In this document: positions 1 to 6,215 of the stretch, one piece after another | How positions within the stretch are numbered: position 1 is the stretch's first letter | Layout of the letters: the number at the start of each line of letters is the position of its first letter | Assembly: GCA_002381765.1 (NCBI GenBank) | Contig: DFXX01000090.1 | Span: 1-6,286, forward strand | DNA from: Bacteriovoracaceae bacterium UBA4097 | GTDB taxonomy: Bacteria > Bdellovibrionota > Bacteriovoracia > Bacteriovoracales > Bacteriovoracaceae | Reading direction: 5' to 3' | DNA length: 6,286 bases | Translations under genes and position numbers: made by a program | Notes under the pieces: model-generated | The model's database searches: none | What the model was told of the DNA's origin: nothing | What the model saw: only the letters and a program-made list of their open reading frames with translations

Positions 1-107
1 TTCTCAACAGCCGAATCCTCTGCACAGTCTTCAGGAGGTAGCTCTTTAGCAAACCCTTGTAGGGAAAACGCGAGCAACGAAAGAATCATGCACCATCGAA
101 TAGCCAT
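1..107 (-). CDS. 5' end of a small secreted protein gene (partial)
   Basis: An ATG on the minus strand at 107-105 opens a frame that runs out of the window after 35 codons. A GAGG Shine-Dalgarno lies 5 bases upstream. The first 20 residues look like a Sec signal peptide: Arg near the start, a hydrophobic core (MILSLLAFSL), then a GFA cleavage site before KELPPEDC. A Cys at residue 6 lies in the n-region and is not a lipobox. The visible mature part is short and acidic (EDCAEDSAVE), so no family can be named. It is probably periplasmic or exported. The gene is divergent from the large lipoprotein at 306. A second Met at residue 7 is possible as start, but the Shine-Dalgarno supports the first. 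Seen: signal peptide and start site. Not seen: function. Confidence 0.7.
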   Translation of the reverse strand, partial: MAIRWCMILSLLAFSLQGFAKELPPEDCAEDSAVE

Positions 108-214
108 ACTTTCCTCATAATCATGAATTGTTTACTTCTGGAGTATCGGTCACTTAGCCATCGTACTTGAGGCAAGAAATCCTTTAGTACCTTATTTTCA
201 TAGTCGGGTTTCAG

Positions 215-246
215 ATTTGAACTATGAGCTCTCAAATTGTTTTAAA
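215..246 (+). promoter_or_regulatory. Possible promoter and small inverted repeat ahead of the lipoprotein gene
   Basis: TTGAAC (217-222) and TTTAAA (241-246), 18 bases apart, are a weak sigma70-like pair pointing at the gene at 306. The -35 box sits inside an inverted repeat, ATTTGA (215-220) and TCAAAT (232-237), with the palindrome GAGCTC between the arms, so it could be an operator. The rest of 108-305 shows no stable structure, and I see no convincing minus-strand promoter for the divergent partial gene. Evidence is by-eye box matching only. Confidence 0.25.
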
Positions 247-305
247 AATCAAATATTCACTCTCTAGAAGGTAGAAGGTCATCAAGATTATGCCTAGGAG
301 GCCTT

Positions 306-3300
306 ATGTTTAAGAGTTCGCTTATTCTTTCTTTGTTACTCGCCGTCATCTCGTGTGGAGGAGGTGGAGGTTCTGGTAGTTCGCAATCGAACTTACCCAA
401 CTCAGCTAGTCCACTTAAGCAAGTGGCGTCAGATTCAGCTGATTCAAAAGTGAATTATCGGCCCCACTTTGAAAGTGAGGATTTGATGAAAACCTTTATC
501 TCAAAAGGTGCTATGCCTAAGAAAACAGACTCGCGATATACCCTCTTTGTTTCTAAAAGAGACAAAGCTTTCAAAGAACTAAATTACACCACTTATGAAG
601 AGGGGTTGCGGAACATAAAGATATCGGCACTACATCTCATCCTGGGAGGCAGTCAATCTGACCAAGTATATGATCAGATTAGAAATACCACCGATGTCCG
701 AAGTTTGGAGATTGAAGCTGAGACAGTTGAGATTCATGACTTACTACGCCTGGCCGGTACTAATATTACCATCAGGGCCAAGGAAATCATATTCGCTGAG
801 AGCGGGAGAATTGATACCAGTCCTATTAATAAGACCGAAAAAGCTTATCTTCAGCAAGACGGTGTTGATGGACTTAAGGGCGGTGACATCACACTTATTG
901 CAGATAAGTTTACAGGTAGTGATGTTCTTATTCTCATAGCAAACGGGGGGAGAGGACAAGACGCGGGACCGGGTCAGGATGGAGCTCGTGGGCATAACGC
1001 CCATATCGTATATGGTTCTCACTTTTACCAATACGAAAAAGAGTCGTGTAGACAAATATGCCACAGTGGTGGAATCTGCGACTCCGTTTGCAGCTATCCA
1101 ACTAAAACCGGTCGACCTGCGGGCCATGGGCAAGATGCAATTCCTGGAGGAAGACCAGGTAATGGTGGAGATGCCGGGACAATTACAGTTAATCGATTAA
1201 TCAATTTGAGGTTTTCAGCAGAAGGAGGAACTCCGGGTGCATTAGATAGACATCGAATTGGTGGAGGGCCGGGAAATCCGCAAAAGAGCTGCAAGATAAA
1301 TCATAAGGGTAGTAGCTATGATTGTGTGGTAGCTCTTAAGGGAAAGAATGCTGAAGCTCCATTGGCCTCTCGAGGTAAAGGAACTTCCACTTCTCTTAAT
1401 GTCATTAACGAGAAGATGGTTTCAGCAGGCATGGTTCAGATGCAACTTAAGTATGCAAAAGATCTTTATAAGAATAATCATGTAGAACTAGCTCAGCAGT
1501 CTTTTTCTGAAATACAGGCGCACTTAGAGGGAATGAAGGAAGAAAGTTTAATAAGCTTAAGTGTAGGGACAGAAGCACAGGCCCTTGAAAATCAAATAAT
1601 TCTTCACAGAGATTACTTTGGAAAGACCAAGACGTGGACTCCGAATCTGGCATTTGAAGTTAGTTTTAAGGCCTTTGATAAGGAAATCAAACGAAACTTA
1701 AAACTTCTTTATTATACTCATTGGCTTCAAAATTCCTTGAAGGATTTATCTGAGAAGAGAGAAGCCATTAAAAGTCTTCAGGATGAACTTTTTGTAGATG
1801 TAGAGAGTAAAAGAAATCTTATTCTTCTGTTGGTGAATGAATCTTCTGAAATGGCCGTGGCCATAGAGGACGTGAAAGTGGCCCAAAATGAGTTTGATTA
1901 TGAATTGAAGAAAGTGGAGAAGGAAATTCTTGAGACGGCCAAGAATAATCTTGAGGTTCCCTTTCATAAAAAGGCCATGGCATTAATAAGTGTGGCATCA
2001 AAATCAATTCCTGTAGGCCAACCTACTTTTGGAATGGTAGGGATGGGAATAGATTTTATCGATCAGCTTAGTGCTAAAGATGTTAACTATGGAGATGTTG
2101 GCAAGCAAATACCTGATCTTGTAAAATCCTTCAAAGGTTTTGACTGGAAAAAAGCTATCGATGAACTTAATAGTTCTTTAGAGGAGATGGATCCTTCTGA
2201 TTTTTCTAAACTAGAGAGCCAAGAAGCAAAGTTACGATACTTCGAAAGAGTGGGAGAGTTTTCAAAGCCTATTTATAGGGCCATCAATGAGCAAATGAAG
2301 ACTTTTCGATCTCAAGAAGTTTCAAAATCTAAATTGGAAGATGAGATTAACAAGATAAAGAGAAAGCATAGTGGTTATAATAAACTGATTCAGTCTCTGG
2401 ACAAGCTCCATCTGAAGAAAGAGAAGTACCGCACACTTATCTCTAACTTTTACAGCAGTATCGAGAATGCCCTGGTAGGAATTGAGAGTAACTATATATC
2501 CATAGCTAGCTCTTATGATGAGTTACAGAATATGAACGGAGTTGTGACTTCAGAGTTTAAACATGAACTGGAAGAAATAAAAGAATCGGCTTTAGACAGG
2601 CTTCAGTACTATCATTATTTATTCTCTAAGTCTTATGAGTATCGTTATCTCAAGCACTATCGAAAGAGCTTTAATCATGAGGTACTTTTTGAAAAGATGA
2701 CCGGTTACATTACAGTAAATTCAAATGCTGTAGAGGCAAATGTGGAGAAAATTCAGAGTTTTTATGAGGGAGAATTAGCAAAGATCATTTTTGATATGGT
2801 TTCACAAAATGATAATCTGAGTCTTGAACTTTCTAAGGAGTATAATTTCTCCAGGAAGGAAATCGAGGCCCTTAATAATGGAGAGAAGATTTTTATCGAT
2901 CTCACAAACTTTTTTGATAAAGATAAGGAAGATATCCGACTTCGTTCTGTGAAAATGATGGATCACTTTTATCTCGAAGGTGCTCCATCCGGTCTCGAGC
3001 TAACTGTTCAGCATTCTGGTAAATCGGTTTTTAAACGTAATGGTGTGAGCTATCTGTTTGAGCACTCTGACGTGAATAGCTCTAATCTCACCTGGATCAG
3101 CTACAAAGGTCAGAATGCCTCACAGATTACTTACTCAAGCACCAGCTCTCAAGATGAGAGCATCTTCAGAGAAATGTTTGGTCTGGGGGATCGGACCGAA
3201 ATCTTTATCCGTCCAGGTGGAGAAACCTTTCTGTCAGTGCAGTTAAAGAAGAATAAAACTACTAAAGTGAACGATCTTAGTCTTAATATCGAATACGATA

Positions 3301-3320
3301 GTAAGTTAAAGAATAATTAA
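306..3320 (+). CDS. Large multi-domain lipoprotein: Gly-rich beta region, Cys cluster, long coiled-coil stalk
   Basis: A 1004-residue protein of no family I can name. AGGAGG at 296-301, 4 bases from the ATG, fixes the start. Residues 1-17 are a lipoprotein signal (lipobox VISC, acylated Cys17) followed by five Gly. Residues 130-350 are beta- and Gly-rich: strands such as NITIRAKEIIF and GGDITLIAD suggest a repetitive beta or beta-helix fold, with GxxGxxG runs near 214-230 and 270-292. Cys248, 252, 258 and 262, plus Cys329 and 340, could form disulfides. Residues 365-790 are mostly charged helix and coiled coil, broken at about 556-590 by a hydrophobic Gly-rich stretch (SIPVGQPTFGMVGMGIDF). 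Residues 875-990 look like a beta domain. It sits alone, with a terminator behind it. Inferred place: outer membrane or cell surface, as an adhesin, stalk or toxin-like protein. The reading frame is certain; the function is unknown. Confidence 0.93.
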   Translation: MFKSSLILSLLLAVISCGGGGGSGSSQSNLPNSASPLKQVASDSADSKVNYRPHFESEDLMKTFISKGAMPKKTDSRYTLFVSKRDKAFKELNYTTYEEGLRNIKISALHLILGGSQSDQVYDQIRNTTDVRSLEIEAETVEIHDLLRLAGTNITIRAKEIIFAESGRIDTSPINKTEKAYLQQDGVDGLKGGDITLIADKFTGSDVLILIANGGRGQDAGPGQDGARGHNAHIVYGSHFYQYEKESCRQICHSGGICDSVCSYPTKTGRPAGHGQDAIPGGRPGNGGDAGTITVNRLINLRFSAEGGTPGALDRHRIGGGPGNPQKSCKINHKGSSYDCVVALKGKNAEAPLASRGKGTSTSLNVINEKMVSAGMVQMQLKYAKDLYKNNHVELAQQSFSEIQAHLEGMKEESLISLSVGTEAQALENQIILHRDYFGKTKTWTPNLAFEVSFKAFDKEIKRNLKLLYYTHWLQNSLKDLSEKREAIKSLQDELFVDVESKRNLILLLVNESSEMAVAIEDVKVAQNEFDYELKKVEKEILETAKNNLEVPFHKKAMALISVASKSIPVGQPTFGMVGMGIDFIDQLSAKDVNYGDVGKQIPDLVKSFKGFDWKKAIDELNSSLEEMDPSDFSKLESQEAKLRYFERVGEFSKPIYRAINEQMKTFRSQEVSKSKLEDEINKIKRKHSGYNKLIQSLDKLHLKKEKYRTLISNFYSSIENALVGIESNYISIASSYDELQNMNGVVTSEFKHELEEIKESALDRLQYYHYLFSKSYEYRYLKHYRKSFNHEVLFEKMTGYITVNSNAVEANVEKIQSFYEGELAKIIFDMVSQNDNLSLELSKEYNFSRKEIEALNNGEKIFIDLTNFFDKDKEDIRLRSVKMMDHFYLEGAPSGLELTVQHSGKSVFKRNGVSYLFEHSDVNSSNLTWISYKGQNASQITYSSTSSQDESIFREMFGLGDRTEIFIRPGGETFLSVQLKKNKTTKVNDLSLNIEYDSKLKNN

Positions 3321-3329
3321 TGACTTCTT

Positions 3330-3350
3330 TGGGGCCAGTCTCTGGCCCCA
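3330..3350 (+). terminator. Intrinsic terminator after the lipoprotein gene
   Basis: GGGGCCA (3331-3337) pairs perfectly with TGGCCCC (3343-3349) around a 5-base loop. One more T-A pair at the base gives 8 bp. ATTTCTAT follows, a modest T-rich tail. It begins 10 bases after the lipoprotein stop codon, so it should end that transcript and separate it from the LON-domain gene. The remaining bases to 3464 hold no other clear element. Confidence 0.75.
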
Positions 3351-3464
3351 TTTCTATACCATTTCAGTCTCATCTTCAGATTAGATTAAGCTCACATCCT
3401 GTTTGAACATTCGAAAAAGAGGAGTATCGTTTTCAAAGAATCCATAACCGGGGCAAGTAAATCT

Positions 3465-4079
3465 ATGGATAATAAATTATTTCTTTTTCCCTTAGCGAAT
3501 TCAGTACTCTTTAAAAAAGTGACCCTGCCATATCATATCTTTGAGCAGCGTTACCGCGAGATGATAGAAGATGCGGTGGCGATGCAGATTCCCATTGGTA
3601 TTATCCCTTACGATCCCCTGGATAATTATATAGGAGAGGTTTGTGTCGCTGGACTACCTCATATTCTCTCTACCTATCCAGATGGGCGAATGGATATTTA
3701 TATAACGGGAACCGTGAAGTGTAAGTTGGTGGAGTTTGATTCGGAAAATCCCTATAAGGTTTATTACTATCGCAGTCTGAAGGAGGAGTTAGACTTAGAT
3801 TCTTCGTTCGAATTAGAAGTGGAGAGTCTTAAGGTCTTACTCGAGCGATGGGCAATTCATTTTTTACAGGATCCCGTTCAACGCGAGAGCTTTTCTCACA
3901 CACTGGAAGATACGGAACTTTTAGTTAATTATTGCGCGGTGTTTTTAGTGGATGATGTAGACGTTAAGAAGATGGTGATGGAAGCCACGAGTCTAGAAGA
4001 GAAGGTAAAACTTCTATTGCACGTAATCGGCCCAAAAGAAGTCTCCCTTGGACCGTTCATGCCAACGCTCAGATTCTGA
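3465..4079 (+). CDS. Stand-alone LON substrate-binding (N-terminal) domain protein
   Basis: At 204 residues this matches the single-domain LON-N family (Lon_substr_bdg type), with no ATPase or peptidase part. The start LFLFPLANSVLFKKVTLPYH followed by IFEQRYREMI is the family's hallmark first strands and helix. GEVCVAGLPHI and DGRMDIYITGTVKCKL form the rest of the beta fold (about residues 1-105). Residues 112-190 are a helical bundle. No signal peptide is present, so it is cytosolic. In Lon protease this domain binds substrates; the stand-alone versions have no settled function. The ATG at 3465 puts the family motif right at the N-terminus, but it lacks a good Shine-Dalgarno: only GGGGCAAG is close, and a better GAGGAG lies about 40 bases upstream with no usable start behind it. 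Its stop codon directly abuts the stop of the opposing small gene at 4080. Confidence 0.88.
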   Translation: MDNKLFLFPLANSVLFKKVTLPYHIFEQRYREMIEDAVAMQIPIGIIPYDPLDNYIGEVCVAGLPHILSTYPDGRMDIYITGTVKCKLVEFDSENPYKVYYYRSLKEELDLDSSFELEVESLKVLLERWAIHFLQDPVQRESFSHTLEDTELLVNYCAVFLVDDVDVKKMVMEATSLEEKVKLLLHVIGPKEVSLGPFMPTLRF

Positions 4080-4193
4080 TTACTTCTTAGTAGTCTTAGC
4101 AGCTTGAATTTTAGCTTTGATTTTTGCTTTCTTTTTAGCTTGGCCTTTGCGTTGAAGCATTTTAGTGGCCTGACTTTTTCTTCCGAAACCCAT
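4080..4193 (-). CDS. 37-residue Lys-rich basic micro-protein
   Basis: A short minus-strand gene. ATG at 4193-4191, TAA at 4082-4080. The product has 37 residues with 12 Lys, 2 Arg and no Asp or Glu. It opens MGFGRKSQATKMLQRKGQ and continues as a Lys/Ala/Ile/Gln helix (KKKAKIKAKIQAAK). Three things mark it as real: a strong Shine-Dalgarno (AGGAAGGA, 4197-4204) next to the ATG, a near-consensus promoter at 4226-4254 giving a leader of about 25 bases, and a clean bias to basic residues. No signal peptide or membrane segment, so it should be cytosolic. The composition suggests binding to RNA, DNA or ribosomes, like the tiny basic ribosome-associated proteins or histone-H1-like tails; that is inference, and I cannot assign a family. 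It is tail-to-tail with the LON-domain gene with no bases between, and divergent from the cupredoxin. Confidence 0.78.
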   Translation of the reverse strand: MGFGRKSQATKMLQRKGQAKKKAKIKAKIQAAKTTKK

Positions 4194-4225
4194 AATTCCT
4201 TCCTTATAAAAAAATTGATTAGCTT

Positions 4226-4254
4226 ATTGTAAAGCTCTTGCACCTGAATGACAA
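4226..4254 (-). promoter_or_regulatory. Strong sigma70-type promoter of the basic micro-protein
   Basis: Read on the minus strand, TTGTCA (plus positions 4249-4254) and TACAAT (4226-4231) are separated by exactly 17 bases. Each box matches the consensus at 5 of 6 positions. Transcription would start near 4219, about 25 bases before the ATG. This is the best promoter in the window and implies high expression if the housekeeping sigma factor is standard. Confidence 0.65.
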
Positions 4255-4255
4255 T
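4227..4255 (+). promoter_or_regulatory. Candidate overlapping promoter of the cupredoxin gene
   Basis: On the plus strand, TTGTAA (4227-4232) and GACAAT (4250-4255) are also 17 bases apart, each matching 4 of 6 consensus positions. The boxes are the mirror image of the minus-strand promoter (ATTGT and ACAAT are inverted copies), so this may be a by-product of that symmetry. If real, the start point would be near 4262, about 27 bases before the cupredoxin ATG, and the two promoters could not be occupied at once. Confidence 0.3.
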
Positions 4256-4288
4256 GGGAAGGCCTATTAGTCAATCAAAGGAGACTTT

Positions 4289-4627
4289 ATGAAAAAAGCG
4301 ATGATGCTTATCTCTCTACTGCTTTCTGTCTCAGCTTTTGCTGAAACGAGAAAGGTAACACTTGTTAATTATGAAACTGACGGCGTGAAGCAATGGCTTC
4401 CTGGTACAATTATGGCCAAGAAAGGCGATGATATCGAGATTACTCTAATCAATAATGCTCCATCTGGCATTCATGGCTTTATCATTCCTGCTTTTGGTGT
4501 GAAAAAAGAAGTTTTAAAGGGCAAGACTGAAGTAGTGAAGTTCAAAGCGGATAAAGAAGGTTTATTCGAAATGAAGTGTCATTTGCATCCGGCCCATGTT
4601 GGTGGTCAGATTTTTATCATGCCGTAA
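4289..4627 (+). CDS. Secreted cupredoxin-fold copper-binding protein
   Basis: 112 residues. AAAGGAG at 4277-4283, 5 bases before the ATG, sets the start. Residues 1-18 are a Sec signal peptide ending in AFA, so the mature 94-residue protein is periplasmic. The rest is a single cupredoxin domain (Cupredoxin_1-like): ITLINNAPSGIHGF, with the first His at residue 62, then GLFEMKCHLHPAHVGGQIFI near the C-terminus. The likely metal ligands are His62, Cys97, His100 and residue 103. In type 1 blue copper sites the last loop is C-x2-H-x2-M; here residue 103 is His, and His98 is an extra candidate. The role is probably electron transfer or copper handling. The nearby heme A synthase gene fits a respiratory setting but is on the other strand, so the link is inference. 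The stop codon abuts the opposing glycosyltransferase stop. Confidence 0.87.
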   Translation: MKKAMMLISLLLSVSAFAETRKVTLVNYETDGVKQWLPGTIMAKKGDDIEITLINNAPSGIHGFIIPAFGVKKEVLKGKTEVVKFKADKEGLFEMKCHLHPAHVGGQIFIMP

Positions 4628-5716
4628 TTAAGATCTTACTTCCGGGCCTTGAGTTCCATATCGGGACTTAAGGCCTGAAGCTGCCCACCAGATAAATGTG
4701 CCAAGCCATACAATACAACCGATTGGATGGAGCAAGATGGTTCTCCAGGACTCCTGAAAGACAACTTTCGAGAAGAATCGATAAATACCTAGAAGCATGA
4801 TGGAGGCTATTGCCCAGAAAGGGTGGGAAGAGAAACAGATAATAGGAAACGACCAGATAAAGAGACTTGCAGCAAAGAGCCACAACCCTTTTCTATCACC
4901 ATTAAGCCAAAGTTCTTCCCAATAGATCTTCATTTGCTGAATCTGAAGAGAGAGTTCTTCTGGATAATAGCGGGTTAAATATCGCTCACCAAAGGCGAGA
5001 TCATAATCAATTTTTTCTTTCTCCCACTGTCTTACAATAGACTGCTTCCAAGAGGGGAGTGAGGACTTTCCAATCTCAAGTGCTTTGAAGTTCTCTAGTG
5101 GCATTCCAATCCAGCCCTGAGCGATGCTTATAAGTGGGTGAGAGATATTACGGCGGTATTTTTTAAAGCCGAATACCGATGCCAGAGAAAGAGTTGGATT
5201 TAGCACTGCTACCGATTCGCCCAGAAGCTTTCTTTTATTTGTTTGAGGGAGCACAAAGTAAGGCTTCTTCTTCTCGCTCACAAGTCTTGCCAGTGCTATG
5301 AAGGCAGCTTCTTCGGCCACAAGTTCTGCATCTCCAATGATGACCACAGGAGAAGAAATTTGAGGTGAAATCTGTTGAATCATCCAGGGCACGGGATAGC
5401 TACTTTCGGGCCTCATGGCAAAAGAGTGAAGCTCCACAAAGGGAAGCTTGTGCTGAAGCTCCGCCCAAGCAGTCATCGCCGGGTGATGCCCATCGATTAA
5501 GAGATGAATTTTTAAGCGACCTTGAAGAGAGCGAAAAGAATGAAGGGATTTGAGCCAAGGCTCCAGATAAAATTCAGAGCGATGAGTGATAGGGATTATG
5601 AGCTCCACTGTCCCCATATAGGTTTCATCAGAACGCAATTGAGTTCCAGTTAAAGCATTCTTTACCAGAGTAAAGATCATAAAGCTTGTAAGACCTAAAA
5701 CAAGAAATCCGAGCAT
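4628..5716 (-). CDS. Membrane-anchored family 2-like (GT-A fold) glycosyltransferase
   Basis: 362 residues. An AAGGAG site (plus positions 5721-5726) 4 bases upstream fixes the start. Residues 2-20 are an N-terminal membrane anchor. Then comes a nucleotide-sugar-binding GT-A-type domain: TVELIIPITHRSEFYLEPWL (about 36-55), LKIHLLIDG (about 68-76), and VVIIGDAEL (about 124-132), whose DAE takes the place of the DXD metal motif. AFGERYLTRYYP (about 241-252) and a degenerate Q-x-x-K-x-x-W-like stretch near 261-266 are in the acceptor and catalytic region. Three C-terminal membrane helices follow (about 277-295, 300-316, 327-347). The layout resembles HpnB/CrtQ-like GT2 enzymes acting on lipid acceptors at the inner membrane; the substrate is unknown. 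It lies 38 bases downstream of ctaA on the same strand and is probably co-transcribed. Divergent motifs make the exact family uncertain. Confidence 0.75.
   Translation of the reverse strand: MLGFLVLGLTSFMIFTLVKNALTGTQLRSDETYMGTVELIIPITHRSEFYLEPWLKSLHSFRSLQGRLKIHLLIDGHHPAMTAWAELQHKLPFVELHSFAMRPESSYPVPWMIQQISPQISSPVVIIGDAELVAEEAAFIALARLVSEKKKPYFVLPQTNKRKLLGESVAVLNPTLSLASVFGFKKYRRNISHPLISIAQGWIGMPLENFKALEIGKSSLPSWKQSIVRQWEKEKIDYDLAFGERYLTRYYPEELSLQIQQMKIYWEELWLNGDRKGLWLFAASLFIWSFPIICFSSHPFWAIASIMLLGIYRFFSKVVFQESWRTILLHPIGCIVWLGTFIWWAASGLKSRYGTQGPEVRS
4643..4677 (+). terminator. 15-bp hairpin behind the cupredoxin gene, inside the opposing gene's 3' end
   Basis: Arms 4643-4657 and 4663-4677 pair over 15 positions around the loop ATATC. 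The three non-Watson-Crick pairs (4644/4676, 4651/4669, 4655/4665) are all G-U in plus-strand RNA but C-A mismatches in the opposite RNA, so the fold belongs to the plus-strand transcript. It starts 16 bases after the cupredoxin stop and could mark or protect that mRNA's 3' end. No U-run follows, so classic intrinsic termination is doubtful. The same bases encode the last residues of the glycosyltransferase. Confidence 0.45.
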
Positions 5717-5754
5717 GTAACTCCTTCTCTGAGGAAACCTAGTTTAGCTTTACT

Positions 5755-6215
5755 CTATTCATCCAGCAAGGTCCCTCTTAAATTTAGAGAGAGGGTATAA
5801 AGAAGCCCCAGTGTCAACACACCAAAGAAAAGATGGGGCGGTTGGGCATTGGCCGGAAAGTCAAAGTAGTTTAAGCTTATGCCAGTCACGACGTTTCCCA
5901 GGACCGAGAAAAAGGCCATTAGGGCAAGAAAGATCATTCCACGGTTGGTATTGTTCTTCACTAGGTAAATAAGAAGATAAATGAAGAGCCCCAGGATAAT
6001 CAGGGAGAAGGTTCTGTGGAAATAGAAAATCCCACCAAGTTTATCTATGACCGTAAGAGCAGTCGCCTCCTGAGTATCTCTCATCAAGTGATCTACTGCC
6101 TGTCTTACTTGAGTTCCCAGTAGGACCTGGAAAAAAGTGAGTCCAACTAAGACTCCGGTTAAGGTAATCGCCTTCCTATCGGTAGTGAGAACGATGGCGG
6201 TATTTTCAAGATCCT
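5755..6215 (-). CDS. ctaA: Heme A synthase (COX15/CtaA family), C-terminal half, 5' end missing
   Basis: CtaA oxidises the heme O methyl group to make heme A for aa3/caa3-type cytochrome oxidases in the inner membrane. Seen here are about 152 residues, the second four-helix half of a protein normally of 300 or more. They include FFQVLLGTQVRQ, a hallmark of the family, FYFHRTFS with the first heme-ligand His, and FDFPANAQPPHLFFG with the second, separated by hydrophobic helices. It ends in LLDE and a TAG at 5757-5755. The frame stays open to the window edge, and a GTG at 6228 could be taken as a start. However, everything beyond 6215 is a reverse-complement copy of this same gene (6030-6100), so neither the extension nor that start is credible. 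The glycosyltransferase follows after 38 bases. Confidence 0.85.
6030..6100 (+). repeat. Left arm of a 71-bp perfect inverted repeat (native ctaA sequence)
   Basis: These 71 bases are matched without a mismatch by the reverse complement of 6216-6286. They lie in ctaA, coding on the minus strand for the loop just before the HRTF heme-ligand helix (VDHLMRDTQEATALTVIDK), so this arm is the genuine copy. The spacer between the arms is 115 bases. Confidence 0.95.

Noticed and set aside
670..2007. Several overlapping open frames on both strands within the lipoprotein gene
   Set aside because: They lack ribosome sites and protein-like composition and are shadows of the main frame, which has a lipobox and a coherent domain order.
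3403..3430. TTGAAC/TATCGT as a promoter for the LON-domain gene
   Set aside because: The -10 box matches only 3 of 6 positions and the spacing is 16; too weak to list.
3418..3464. Upstream start for the LON-domain gene using the strong GAGGAG at 3419-3424
   Set aside because: The frame is open there, but no ATG, GTG or TTG lies at a workable distance, and the family motif already begins right after the ATG at 3465.
4029..4054. Hairpin in the LON gene's 3' end as a terminator for the micro-protein
   Set aside because: The 7-bp stem (with one G-U pair in minus-strand RNA) has a 12-base loop and no U-run; too weak to call, though it mirrors the hairpin at the other convergent junction.
3929..4243. 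104-residue minus-strand open frame over the LON gene end
   Set aside because: It is out of frame with the well-supported 37-residue gene, overlaps its promoter and Shine-Dalgarno, and has no start signals.
4629..4638. 10-bp perfect palindrome TAAGATCTTA
   Set aside because: It lies at the glycosyltransferase stop codon, is short and AT-rich, and probably arises by chance.
5365..5553. 62-residue plus-strand open frame inside the glycosyltransferase gene
   Set aside because: No ribosome site; the composition is that of an antisense shadow.
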